15,989 bases of DNA from GCA-2732805 sp964516605 (lineage in GTDB: Bacteria > Pseudomonadota > Gammaproteobacteria > Coxiellales > Coxiellaceae). Made by a program: the position numbers and the translations under genes. The notes beneath the pieces were generated by a model. It had not been told where the DNA came from. It saw only the letters and a program-made list of their open reading frames with translations, and ran no database searches. Every line of letters starts with the position of its first letter. Positions within the stretch are counted from its first letter, which is position 1. Positions 1 to 7,556 of the stretch are shown in pieces. The stretch is from contig CAZFAA010000038.1 of assembly GCA_964516605.1 (NCBI GenBank), positions 1-15,989 on the forward strand, written 5' to 3'.

Positions 1-1774
1 TTTCTTGAGTGACATCTGAGCGTTGTACGTTTTCTTGAGTCTGTGCAATTAAATTTTTAAACGGATCCCAGAATTCGCGCAACACAGGAATCCATTCTTT
101 TTCACCGCGTGCGATGTCATCTAATTGCTCTTCGAGTTGAGCGGTGAAATCATAATCGACGTATTTGGTAAAGTACTGAGTGAGAAAACGGTTTACAACG
201 CGTCCTACATCAGTTGGCTTAAAACGTTTTTGATCCATTTCCACGTATTCGCGTGTGCGCAGTGTGGAGAGGATGGACGCATAGGTAGAAGGACGGCCGA
301 TATCGTGCTCTTCGAGTGCTTTAACCAGGCTCGCTTCTGTAAAACGTGGTGGTGGTTCCGTGAAATGTTGATCGCCGAAAATATCTTCAACAGCAATCGT
401 TTCGCCTTCCTCTAAGGGTGGCAGCATATTTTCATCATCATCACTGCCATCATCCTGTTCTTTTTTATCATCGAGGCCTTCTTGATACACCGTGATAAAC
501 CCAGGAATGGCAATCGTTGAGCCATTAGCACGAAAAATATGCTCACCAGCTGTGAGATCGATCGCAACGGTATTTAAGGTTGCTTCAATCATTTGGCAGG
601 CAACCGTGCGTTTCCAAATGAGGTTATATAATTTAAATTGTTCTGCGGATAAATACTGTTTTACATCTTCAGGAACACGCATTACTGATGTGGGGCGAAT
701 GGCTTCATGTGCTTCCTGCGCATTTTTAGATTTGGTTTTAAAGCTACGTGCTTCACTGGGCAGGTTTTCTGCGCCATACCGTTTGACAATCAATTCACGA
801 ATTTCAGTAATGGCTTCATCAGCAAGCGTTACGGAATCTGTACGCATATAGGTAATCAGACCCGCTGTGTCTTCTTCGCCAATTTCGATACCTTCATACA
901 ATTGTTGCGCAACTTGCATCGTGCGTTGTGCAGTAAATCCAAGTTTACGTGCTGCTTCTTGTTGCAGTGTAGAGGTAATGAAGGGTGCGGCCGGATTACG
1001 CTTACGTTCCCGCTTAGAAACTTTAGTGACAATGAGTTTGCCATCGGCAGTTTTTTTGATTGTGGCTAATGCGTTATGTGAATCATGTTCATTCGTAAAT
1101 GTGAATTGTTCTACTTTTTCACCCTGGTATTGAATGAGCTTTGATACGAACTGTTTGTGTGTCGCGTCAGCTTTTGCATGCAGTGTCCAATATTCTTGGG
1201 AGATGAATTTTTCAATTTCTTCTTCACGCTCGACAATTAAGCGCAGCGCGGGACTTTGTACGCGACCTGCCGATAAACCGGCTCTAATTTTTTTCCACAG
1301 CAGTGGCGAGAGTTTAAAACCGACTAAAAAATCAAGAGCGCGACGCGCTTGTTGTGCATTGACCAAGTCCATGGAGATATCACGAGGCGATTCAATTGCT
1401 TTTTGAATAGCGCCTTTGGTGATTTGATGGAACACAACACGTCCCACTTTTTTATCTTTTAATACTTTTTTCTGTTTTAACGATTCATAGATATGCCATG
1501 CGATCGCCTCTCCTTCGCGATCCGGATCGGGAGCGAGAAAGATGCCGTCGACATTTTTCATGATTTTCGCCATGGCATCGATGTGTTTGGCATTGCGTTC
1601 GATAGGTTGATAATCCATTTTAAAGTCATGTTCGGTATCAACCGCACCTTCCTTGGGGACCAAATCACGCACATGACCATAGGAGGCCATAACGGTATAA
1701 CCTTTACCAAGATACTTTTGAATCGTGGAGGCTTTTGCAGGGGATTCTACAACAACGAGGTATTTGTCACTCAC
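1..1774 (-). CDS. topA: DNA topoisomerase I, partial (C-terminal end beyond the window)
   Basis: Type IA topoisomerase that relaxes negative supercoils through a transient 5'-phosphotyrosine link. About 591 residues are visible; the left edge cuts the gene before the C-terminal zinc-ribbon part (E. coli TopA is 865 aa). The start is a GTG at 1774-1772, giving VSDKYLVVVESPAKA; E10 matches the invariant acidic residue of the Toprim fold. The Toprim DxDxE motif is in APDPDREGEAIAWH (D83, D85, E87), followed by GLSAGRVQSPALRLI near 166-180 and the active-site block GLITYMRTDS with the catalytic tyrosine at about 309. An acidic stretch near residues 440-460 (many D/E) looks like a lineage-specific linker. 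The start overlaps the smg stop (TAGTGAGTG), so translation is probably coupled. The reading frame is open from start to edge. Confidence 0.97.
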   Translation of the reverse strand, partial: MSDKYLVVVESPAKASTIQKYLGKGYTVMASYGHVRDLVPKEGAVDTEHDFKMDYQPIERNAKHIDAMAKIMKNVDGIFLAPDPDREGEAIAWHIYESLKQKKVLKDKKVGRVVFHQITKGAIQKAIESPRDISMDLVNAQQARRALDFLVGFKLSPLLWKKIRAGLSAGRVQSPALRLIVEREEEIEKFISQEYWTLHAKADATHKQFVSKLIQYQGEKVEQFTFTNEHDSHNALATIKKTADGKLIVTKVSKRERKRNPAAPFITSTLQQEAARKLGFTAQRTMQVAQQLYEGIEIGEEDTAGLITYMRTDSVTLADEAITEIRELIVKRYGAENLPSEARSFKTKSKNAQEAHEAIRPTSVMRVPEDVKQYLSAEQFKLYNLIWKRTVACQMIEATLNTVAIDLTAGEHIFRANGSTIAIPGFITVYQEGLDDKKEQDDGSDDDENMLPPLEEGETIAVEDIFGDQHFTEPPPRFTEASLVKALEEHDIGRPSTYASILSTLRTREYVEMDQKRFKPTDVGRVVNRFLTQYFTKYVDYDFTAQLEEQLDDIARGEKEWIPVLREFWDPFKNLIAQTQENVQRSDVTQE

Positions 1775-2253
1775 TAATGAATTCCCCCAAATGGGTTATC
1801 TAAGACCAGTAATTCCATGCAACTTAAAGCTTCGCTTTCATCAGGTTGATTAAACAAAACCATTAATGTCACCCATTTAATAAGGTTAAGATCGATGCCT
1901 TCAGCGCGTAATTCCATCGCTTGATGGATCACCATTTCACGCGTGATTGGATTGAGAATTTTTTGATCTTCCAGGGCGGTGATGAAGCTAATGCAGTCAT
2001 GATCAAGTATTTCGTATTCATAGTCACTGTAAACTCGAAACGAATCGTCTTGCGGTGCATGCGTAAATGCTGTGTTATTTTGTGCGGAGAGACTGGCCAA
2101 CCAGCCAATTGCTTGGTTGATGACAGGCAGGATAAAGCCTGCTGATTTAAGCTGTCCAATCAAATCACTATCGATTTCATCGATACTGTAGTTGTTTTGC
2201 ATATGATTTTGGAATAAGTACATCAGAACATGTAACACGCTGTTTTCTTTCAT
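1774..2253 (-). CDS. smg: Smg family protein (DUF494)
   Basis: Protein of 159 aa, close to the 157 aa of E. coli Smg, beginning MKENSVLHVLMYLFQNHMQN. The family is conserved in beta- and gammaproteobacteria next to dprA and topA, but its biochemical role is not established. The sequence is acidic, helical and without signal peptide or membrane segment, so it is presumably cytosolic. The C-terminal part (LLVLDNPFGGIH) is cut short directly before topA. Its ATG shares four bases (ATGA) with the dprA stop and its TAG stop abuts the GTG of topA, so dprA, smg and topA appear to be one coupled transcript. The identification rests on both sequence and position. Confidence 0.93.
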   Translation of the reverse strand: MKENSVLHVLMYLFQNHMQNNYSIDEIDSDLIGQLKSAGFILPVINQAIGWLASLSAQNNTAFTHAPQDDSFRVYSDYEYEILDHDCISFITALEDQKILNPITREMVIHQAMELRAEGIDLNLIKWVTLMVLFNQPDESEALSCMELLVLDNPFGGIH

Positions 2254-3335
2254 AACTTTACCCGACAGTAGCCACCTGGAACGGCTTTTATATAACCACG
2301 TAATTCAAGTTTTAACAACCGCGAACAAACGGTTTGTACGCAACTTTGTGTGTGCTCGATTATATATTGAACAGACCTGGTCTCAAAGCCCACACACTCT
2401 ATCAGCTTGATATCGATTGTATCAAGCCCTTTTAAAGAGGAGGCGTCTTTTGTGACAGCTGGAAACGAGGGATTTATATTCAGCTCCATCATTATATCCT
2501 GTACAGTCGAGACTATGCTCGCACCTTCTTTAATGAGGTGGTGGCAGCCGGTTGCTTGGTGATTGTGAATGGATCCTGGAATAGCAAATACATTACGTCC
2601 TTGTTCATTGGCAAAGTGGGCGGTGATTAATGAACCGCTGTGCAGCGCGGCTTCGACGACTAAAGTGGCTTGGGACAAACCACTGATGAGACGATTGCGT
2701 CGCGGAAAATTTTCAGGCAGTGGCGGGGAGTTGAGTGGGTGATCGGATAATAAGGCGCCGTGCTCGCTAATGGCGCTCGCCAATGTGCTGTGTTTTTTGG
2801 GGTAAATGACATTGACACCGCAACCGAGCACAGCGATAGTAGCCCCTTTTGCAGCTAATGCGCCTTGATGGGCATAGCCATCAATACCCAAAGCCAGGCC
2901 ACTGGTAATGGTCAGTCCAGCTTTACTGAGATCGTAAGCAAATTGCATTGCATTTTCAGCACCGCCTTGGGATGGCTTGCGACTGCCGACGATAGCAATT
3001 TGAGCGAGCGACAATACGCTTTTAACGCCTATTACATAGAGTAGAATAGGTGGATCGTGAATTTCTTTGAGCAGTGGCGGATACGCGGTATCCGTATAAG
3101 CTATGATGTGATGATGCTCTTCTTGAGCCCATTTTAATTCAGCCTCAATATGTTTCCAGTTGATCTGACGTAAACGCTGTTGTTGCGCATCGGTTACTTT
3201 AAGTAGCAGGGGATCCTGTGTGTAAACATCTAAAATTGTTTTGGGGCACTTAAATTTTTTCAGTAGCCGTTTTAATGTGAGCGGTGTGGTATGGAGCGCC
3301 TGATGCAGCGCCAGCCAATAGTGTAAATCATCCAT
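2250..3335 (-). CDS. dprA: DNA processing protein DprA/Smf
   Basis: DprA binds incoming single-stranded DNA during natural transformation and loads RecA on it; many non-competent species also keep it. The protein is 361 aa, a normal length. The Rossmann-like core begins at IAIVGSRKPSQGG (G117-S118-R119, the ssDNA-binding turn), continues with SGLALGIDGYAHQGAL and ATIAVLGCGVNVIYP, and includes FPRRNRLISGLSQATLVVEA and SGSLITAHFANEQGRNVFAIPG, all family hallmarks. Residues from about 290 to 361 form the C-terminal winged-helix domain (DprA_WH). The start at 3335 has an AGGAA ribosome binding site that overlaps the stop codon of the upstream Rpn-family gene, 12 bp away. The stop overlaps smg by four bases. 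It may work with type IV pili in DNA uptake; a pilus cluster lies at the other end of the window, but the link is only an inference. Confidence 0.96.
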   Translation of the reverse strand: MDDLHYWLALHQALHTTPLTLKRLLKKFKCPKTILDVYTQDPLLLKVTDAQQQRLRQINWKHIEAELKWAQEEHHHIIAYTDTAYPPLLKEIHDPPILLYVIGVKSVLSLAQIAIVGSRKPSQGGAENAMQFAYDLSKAGLTITSGLALGIDGYAHQGALAAKGATIAVLGCGVNVIYPKKHSTLASAISEHGALLSDHPLNSPPLPENFPRRNRLISGLSQATLVVEAALHSGSLITAHFANEQGRNVFAIPGSIHNHQATGCHHLIKEGASIVSTVQDIMMELNINPSFPAVTKDASSLKGLDTIDIKLIECVGFETRSVQYIIEHTQSCVQTVCSRLLKLELRGYIKAVPGGYCRVKL

Positions 3336-3347
3336 GATGTGTCGTTC

Positions 3348-4205
3348 CTATTTTTTTAAAATAGCCAGTTCTGTTTGTGATAATCCGGTTATCTGTAAAA
3401 TAAGTGCGTCATTCATTTGATGGTTGAGCATGTTACGGGCGATGGCTAGACGTTCTTGTTGCAAGCCCTCCTCTTTACCTTCCTCTTTACCTTTTCGATA
3501 ATAACCTTGAAATAATGATTTTTCTGTACTAATCGCTTTCCAATATGCTTCATAGGCGAACAACTCACCTTCGTTGTAAGCGGATTCTTCACTTAAATGC
3601 AGAGCTTCTTTAATTTCAGGAACTGCTTTGAGTTCATCGGATACTTCTCGTGTTTGCTCATTAATTTCACGCATAAAACGTAGCCATAATAGACGCAGTT
3701 GCTTTTCTTCTGGTGAGTGTATTGGGAATTTTTTTAATTCAATGAAGACTAATTGCAAATGCTCGATAATATCACGCGGTATTTTATCTTGATTGACGAG
3801 TTGATAATGATGGTACCATTGTGAGGACTTATCGAAATTAGTTGCAATCAATGCCAAACCATAGACGGGCCTAATTAAGCGATAATCCTCACCATGGCGT
3901 AACTGCTTGACCAGAGCTTGTCCTGATTCATACAGCAGACGTTGCTTAAAGCTATCTATCCAATCAATTTGCATTTCGACAATAAAAACACGTCCCTGGC
4001 TATCAGTACATTTCACATCTGCAATCGTTTTTTTCATGCCAGGGATGATGGGCGCATTTTCAGGCGACAGATACTCTAAGGTGACGATTGGGCTGTCATC
4101 GGGCAAAGGCAGGAGCGCATTTAAAAAGCTTTTCAGTAGGTGTGGATGTTCACCGAATATTTTTTTAAAAACCACATCGGCTTTGGGGTCTAAATAATGT
4201 GTCAT
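3348..4205 (-). CDS. Rpn family PD-(D/E)XK nuclease / putative transposase
   Basis: Protein of 285 aa of the Rpn/PDDEXK_2 family, which in E. coli (RpnA-E) are DNA endonucleases that promote RecA-independent recombination. The start beginning MTHYLDPKADVVFKKIFGEH is typical of the family. The nuclease core is visible: D63 in IADVKC and E77-x-Q79 in GRVFIVEMQ, the D...ExQ pattern. The C-terminal part carries the family's GKEEG repeats (a perfect 12-bp tandem duplication in DNA), then QQERLAIARNML and a short tail. I chose ATG 4205 because of a GGAG site 6 bases upstream; the open frame extends to 4271 through a palindrome and an unconserved extension. The gene lies head of the dprA-smg-topA operon, in the slot usually held by def on the other strand, so it looks like an insertion. 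It seems intact; activity is unknown. Confidence 0.88.
   Translation of the reverse strand: MTHYLDPKADVVFKKIFGEHPHLLKSFLNALLPLPDDSPIVTLEYLSPENAPIIPGMKKTIADVKCTDSQGRVFIVEMQIDWIDSFKQRLLYESGQALVKQLRHGEDYRLIRPVYGLALIATNFDKSSQWYHHYQLVNQDKIPRDIIEHLQLVFIELKKFPIHSPEEKQLRLLWLRFMREINEQTREVSDELKAVPEIKEALHLSEESAYNEGELFAYEAYWKAISTEKSLFQGYYRKGKEEGKEEGLQQERLAIARNMLNHQMNDALILQITGLSQTELAILKK
3470..3493. repeat. Two perfect 12-bp tandem repeats inside the Rpn gene
   Basis: CCTCTTTACCTT occurs twice in direct succession. On the coding strand it encodes GKEEGKEEG. Repeats at this place are typical of Rpn-family genes and their number could change by slippage without breaking the frame, since the unit is four codons. 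Confidence 0.85.
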
Positions 4206-4226
4206 GGGTACTCCAGAGTGGGGTGA

Positions 4227-4255
4227 ATTGTAGCACAGGATAAATCCTAGCCTAA
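4227..4255 (-). promoter_or_regulatory. Candidate extended -10 promoter for the rpn-dprA-smg-topA operon
   Basis: On the minus strand TGC-TACAAT (-10 at 4232-4227, 5 of 6 to TATAAT, with an extended TGn) lies 22 bp from the ATG at 4205, so the 5' leader would be only about 15 nt. A weak -35 (TTAGGC, 4255-4250) sits 17 bp upstream. That -35 falls inside the palindrome at 4247-4280. This is a pattern match only; no transcript data are available. Confidence 0.5.
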
Positions 4256-4280
4256 ATATTTCATGAAACATTCAGGCTAG
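4247..4280. repeat. 34-bp near-perfect palindrome, possible operator
   Basis: The two 17-nt arms (CTAGCCTAAATATTTCA on the plus strand and its partner ending AGGCTAG) match at 15 of 17 positions with no gap between them. The core TTTCATGAAA is a perfect 10-bp palindrome. In a minus-strand transcript the two mismatches would be G-U pairs. It lies between the divergent rpn and fmt genes and covers the -35 of the candidate minus-strand promoter, so an operator for a dimeric regulator is the simplest reading. A REP/MITE-like remnant brought in with the Rpn gene is the alternative. There is no T-tract, so a terminator is unlikely. Confidence 0.7.
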
Positions 4281-4363
4281 CACCATATTAGGTGTGTTGT
4301 GTATACGGTATATTGAAATCTTTGGATTGCGTAATAGCGCATTTGTTTAGTATTCTGCGCGAT

Positions 4364-5320
4364 ATGAAAATTATATTTGCAGGAACCCCTGAATTCGCCG
4401 TACCCTCGCTTAACTGTCTGATACACAGTCAGCATGATGTGGTGGCGGTGTATACGCAGCCAGATCGACCAGCGGGACGTGGTCAACGCGTCACGCAGAG
4501 CGCTGTCAAAGTGTTGGCTGAGCAGCATGGGCTCGCGGTTTATCAGCCGCACTCATTAAAAAACAGTGAGGTTCAGGAGCAATTAGGGCAGTTTCATGCT
4601 GATGCGATGGTGGTGGTGGCCTATGGGTTGATCATCCCGAAGGCGGTATTAGAGATGACCCCGCACGGCTGCATTAATGTACACCCTTCTTTACTGCCGC
4701 GGTGGCGCGGTGCGGCGCCATTGCAACACACAATTTTAGCTGGTGATGCGCATACGGGTGTTGCCACAATGCGTTTGGATGCAGGGATGGATACTGGCCC
4801 TGTGTATTACGTAGAAAAGACCATAGTGCAGCCGCTGGAAACGAGCGGGCAATTGCACGATCGGTTGGCTGTTGTGGGCGCGCACTTATTAATAAAAACG
4901 TTGGATGCAATCGAATTAGACGGATTGCAGCCTACACCTCAGGCGCGAGAGGGTGTAACTTATGCAGGAAAACTCAGCAAAGAGCAAGCCGCATTAGATT
5001 GGAATCAAGCGGCGCTGACTTTGCAGCATGCTGTGTGTGGTTATAATCCGTGGCCAGTAGCGCATACAGGGTATAAGACAGAACGCCTGCGTGTTTGGAT
5101 GGCACGCTGCATTGATGGTGAGGTATCTGAATTGCCAGGAACCGTTGTCGCAGTATCTAAGGCGGGTATTGATGTGGCAACAGGTGCTGGGGTATTGCGA
5201 TTACTCACAGTGCAATTGCCTGGCGGCAAACCAATTTCAGCTGCAGAATTTTTAAATAAAGAGCGTGATGTGACCGTTGGGTTTCGCTTCAATGCTCATC
5301 ATGATGTGAATAATGAATAA
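4364..5320 (+). CDS. fmt: Methionyl-tRNA formyltransferase
   Basis: Transfers a formyl group from 10-formyltetrahydrofolate to Met-tRNA(fMet) for translation initiation. The protein is 318 aa, usual for the family. The start MKIIFAGTPEFAVPSL is the conserved N-terminus; the frame stays open back to 4292, but that extension is not part of the family. Catalytic residues are visible as N105 and H107 in GCINVHPSLLPRWRGAAP and D143 in DAGMDTGP. The C-terminal OB-fold part is present (YNPWPVAHTGY to LPGGKPISAAEFLNKERDVTVGFRF). No clear ribosome binding site precedes ATG 4364, so initiation may be weak or leaderless. In most gammaproteobacteria def lies immediately upstream and rsmB downstream; neither is here. 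The stop overlaps the next gene by 8 bp. Confidence 0.97.
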   Translation: MKIIFAGTPEFAVPSLNCLIHSQHDVVAVYTQPDRPAGRGQRVTQSAVKVLAEQHGLAVYQPHSLKNSEVQEQLGQFHADAMVVVAYGLIIPKAVLEMTPHGCINVHPSLLPRWRGAAPLQHTILAGDAHTGVATMRLDAGMDTGPVYYVEKTIVQPLETSGQLHDRLAVVGAHLLIKTLDAIELDGLQPTPQAREGVTYAGKLSKEQAALDWNQAALTLQHAVCGYNPWPVAHTGYKTERLRVWMARCIDGEVSELPGTVVAVSKAGIDVATGAGVLRLLTVQLPGGKPISAAEFLNKERDVTVGFRFNAHHDVNNE

Positions 5321-6440
5321 ATTAATTGGCGGTATTTTATTAATCGTTGGTACATCGATTGGTGGCGGTATGCTGGCATTACCACTCGTCACAATTCAAG
5401 TCGGTTTAGTGCGCGCGTTGCTGATGTTTATTGTGGCGTGGTTGCTCATGACGGTAGCGGCGATCTCCATTCTTAAAGTGAATCTTACCTTACCGTATGG
5501 TACCAACATGATTTCGATGGCGCGCAATACGCTGGGTAAATCAGGTCAAGCGGTTACCTGGGTCAGTTATTTGATGTTGTTATATTGTTTGCTGGCTGCT
5601 TATATTGCAGGTGGTGCGGATTTACTGGCAGAGCTTTGCGCTATGTTGCACCTCAGTATCTATCATGGTATAGCCGTTTTTGCATTTGTCTTTATTTTTG
5701 GGGTGATTATTTTTAACGGCATTAAGATAGTGGATATGGCCAATCGTGCTCTTATGGCTGTTAAAATGGGCTCGCTGTTTTGCATTATTTTTCTGCTTGC
5801 CACTCATGTGCATGTGGCTCATTTTGCTATGGGGCATAATGCTGGGATACCTGCTGCAATTTTAGTGGTGATTACGTCATTTGGTTATGCGGTGATTATT
5901 CCGAGTTTGCGTGACTATTTTGGCGAAGACGATCACATGATGATCAAAGCGATTTGGATTGGCAGTTTAATTCCGTTGCTGTGTTATGTGGCGTGGCTTT
6001 GCGTTGTGCTCGGTGTGTTACCAGAGAGTACGCGTTTAGTAAATTTATCACAATTGATTCTGACATTAAGTACGATTTCTGCTAATGGTTGGGTAGCTGA
6101 TTGTGTGCATCTGTTTTCTTATGTTTGCATTACAACGTCGTTTTTAGGTGTGTCCTTAGCGTTGACGGATTTTGTCGCGGATGGTTTTCATTTAGAACGA
6201 CAAGGCCGATCGCGGTGGTTGATTATGGCGATTACTTACGGACCACCGATCCTGATGGTGCTGTTTTATCCGGCAGCATTTGTGTATGGATTAGCATTAG
6301 CGGGTATATTCTGCATTATTTTATTAATCCTGTTGCCTTCTTTAATGGCGTTGAAAATTAATGTCACGTATCGCTGGCTGTTGTGGGTTGAAATTGTAGT
6401 GTCGCTTGGTTTGTTGGTGTTTGCCTTGACGCGTTTGTAG
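5313..6440 (+). CDS. tyrP: HAAAP family aromatic amino acid permease (TyrP/Mtr-like)
   Basis: Inner-membrane proton-coupled transporter of 375 aa (E. coli TyrP is about 400). The N-terminus MNKLIGGILLIVGTSIGGGMLALPL carries the glycine-rich first helix typical of the family, where GTSIGGGMLALP lines the substrate site. About eleven hydrophobic segments can be counted, ending with LVFALTRL. Motifs FGYAVIIPSLRDYFGEDDHMMIKAIWIGSLIPLLCYVAW and TTSFLGVSLALTDFVADGF match known TyrP/Mtr proteins. The likely substrate is tyrosine or tryptophan, but substrate cannot be set from sequence; the symbol is for the nearest family member. ATG 5313 overlaps the end of fmt by 8 bp, implying coupled translation. 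Legionellales often carry several such permeases, fitting a diet of host amino acids. Confidence 0.87.
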   Translation: MNKLIGGILLIVGTSIGGGMLALPLVTIQVGLVRALLMFIVAWLLMTVAAISILKVNLTLPYGTNMISMARNTLGKSGQAVTWVSYLMLLYCLLAAYIAGGADLLAELCAMLHLSIYHGIAVFAFVFIFGVIIFNGIKIVDMANRALMAVKMGSLFCIIFLLATHVHVAHFAMGHNAGIPAAILVVITSFGYAVIIPSLRDYFGEDDHMMIKAIWIGSLIPLLCYVAWLCVVLGVLPESTRLVNLSQLILTLSTISANGWVADCVHLFSYVCITTSFLGVSLALTDFVADGFHLERQGRSRWLIMAITYGPPILMVLFYPAAFVYGLALAGIFCIILLILLPSLMALKINVTYRWLLWVEIVVSLGLLVFALTRL

Positions 6441-6454
6441 AGGATTTGTGTGGC

Positions 6455-6988
6455 ATGATTATTCTAGACCGCGATGGTGTTATTAATTTTGAATCCGAAG
6501 ATTACATTAAGTGCCCAGAAGAGTGGCATGCGATTCCAGGCAGCCTTGAAGCGATTGCCCGCTTAAATCAAGCAGGTTACCCCGTTGTGATCATGACCAA
6601 TCAAGCCGGCGTAGGGCGCGGTTATTATGATGAAATGATGCTGGCGAAAATTCATCAAAAATTTCACAATGAATTAGCCGCTGTTGGTGGGCGCGTCGAA
6701 AAAATTTATTATTGCCCACACCATCCTGATGACGGTTGTGACTGCCGTAAACCAAAACCGGGCATGTTAAAGCACATTGCACGCGATTTTGGTGTTGATT
6801 TAAAAACGTGTTTAGTTATTGGTGACAGTGGCCGTGACCTGGAAGCAGGGCGTGCTATGGGTTGCACAGTGTGGTTAGTTAAAACTGGTTTTGGACAAAA
6901 TTTTTTAGATCGTCATGACGTGCCATCTGATGTGTGTGTATTTGATGATTTAAGTGCGGCGGTGGATTTTAAACTTCAGCAAACATAG
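6455..6988 (+). CDS. gmhB: D-glycero-D-manno-heptose-1,7-bisphosphate 7-phosphatase
   Basis: HAD-family phosphatase of the ADP-heptose pathway that supplies the LPS inner core. The protein is 177 aa from ATG 6455. The first HAD motif is MIILDRDGVIN (nucleophile D5, acid/base D7), followed by VVIMTNQAGVGRG and the final motif LVIGDSGRDLEAGRAMG. The GmhB zinc site is visible as CPHHPDDGCDC (C87, H89, C95, C97) followed by RKPKPGM. A TTG at 6446 would add three residues; I prefer the ATG because the family starts at this point, and an AGAGG site lies 11 bases upstream. The gene follows the permease after 14 bp, so it is probably part of the fmt transcript. Yeast-like histidinol phosphatases share the fold but lack this zinc loop. 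Confidence 0.93.
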   Translation: MIILDRDGVINFESEDYIKCPEEWHAIPGSLEAIARLNQAGYPVVIMTNQAGVGRGYYDEMMLAKIHQKFHNELAAVGGRVEKIYYCPHHPDDGCDCRKPKPGMLKHIARDFGVDLKTCLVIGDSGRDLEAGRAMGCTVWLVKTGFGQNFLDRHDVPSDVCVFDDLSAAVDFKLQQT

Positions 6989-7005
6989 CAGCATGTGATC
7001 ACGAG

Positions 7006-7080
7006 ATGAATTTTATGCAGGAAGTCATTATTTATAGAGCCAAAGATGGGCATGTTAAGCTACAGCTTATCGTCATTTAG
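7006..7080 (+). pseudogene. Possible N-terminal remnant of a RhuM-family gene
   Basis: A short frame reads MNFMQEVIIYRAKDGHVKLQ before stopping after a few more residues. The pattern EVIIYRAKDGHVKLQ resembles the start of RhuM-type virulence proteins, which typically open with a run such as EIIIYxTxDGxxKIxV, and the rest of that protein is missing. It begins 17 bp after gmhB and its 3' half overlaps the transposase remnant in another frame, suggesting the RhuM gene was cut by insertion or deletion. Only about twenty residues are matched from memory, so the assignment is tentative. Confidence 0.4.
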
Positions 7081-7246
7081 AAAAATACGCACACAATCTA
7101 ACCATGTTTTTGCATCAATTATTGCCTACTGTAAGCTTGAGGCTTTGAAGATTAAGACCAAGCTAAATCATTTTGCAATCAAATATAAGCTGATTCTTCG
7201 GGCAAATCAGATAGCACTACAGGAGCTTCAAAATATGAGTGCTTAA
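7046..7246 (+). pseudogene. C-terminal fragment of a DDE transposase
   Basis: An open frame of 66 codons ends with TQSNHVFASIIAYCKLEALK, then IKTKLNHFAIKYKLILRANQ and ELQNMSA. This matches my recollection of the last 50 or so residues of IS4-like DDE transposases (pattern SNHxxASxxAxxKLExLKxxTKLNHFAxKxKLYxxAxxxAxxELQ). The catalytic D, D and E region is absent, so it cannot be active. The first fifteen or so residues are probably not from the transposase, since the DNA there also encodes the RhuM-like remnant. Just after the stop, TAACATG occurs twice (7244-7250 and 7259-7265), which could be a trace of the element's end. No full IS, inverted repeats or target duplication can be defined. Confidence 0.55.
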
Positions 7247-7270
7247 CATGCGTGTGCGTAACATGAGTTA

Positions 7271-7556
7271 TTATAAGCCAAGCTCACTGTGTGAGCCCAT
7301 TCTCACCAACTCTAGTGTCTGCTTATCTGGTTTTCTATAAATTAATACGAGATCTGATTTAATATGGCAATCTCGATGGTCTTCCCAGTCGCCAGTTAAT
7401 GCGTGATCGCATTGGCGGCGCAGTAAAGGTTGATCACAAACCAATAGTTTCACGATATCCATAAGGTCAGCGTCAATACTTTTAGCATGATGTGAGGATT
7501 TTTTTTTCGCGTTTGTAATCTTTTTTGAATTGTTTGGTGTATTTAATTATCCTCAT
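7271..7556 (-). pseudogene. yafQ: YafQ-type mRNA interferase toxin, frameshifted at an A9 run
   Basis: Toxin of the RelE superfamily, paired with the DinJ-like antitoxin upstream; YafQ cleaves mRNA at the ribosome. The N-terminus is read from ATG 7556: MRIIKYTKQFKKDYKREKK, a clear YafQ start. It then hits nine A residues (plus-strand T9 at 7499-7507) and terminates after five more codons. In the next frame the protein goes on as SSHHAKSIDADLMDIVKLL through DHALTGDWEDHRDCHIKSDL to VRMGSHSELGL. Eight A would give one 94-aa product, the normal length. Residues corresponding to the catalytic His, His-Asp, Arg and His are present, but the usual Trp after Asp is Leu and the terminal Phe is lost. 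The start overlaps the antitoxin end by 14 bp. A sequencing error or slippage during transcription could restore the toxin. Confidence 0.78.

Noticed and set aside
4206..4271. Longer N-terminus of the Rpn protein beginning MFHEIFRLGF
   Set aside because: The added residues are read through the palindrome and candidate promoter; the family starts at MTHYLDPKAD, and the GGAG site supports 4205.
4292..4363. Upstream extension of Fmt
   Set aside because: All known Fmt proteins start close to the KIIFAGTPEFA block; no ribosome site supports the longer form.
4296..4363. Promoter for fmt (TTGGAT...TTTAGT, or TATATT at 4309)
   Set aside because: None of the hexamer pairs has both a good match and proper spacing; a promoter must exist but cannot be placed.
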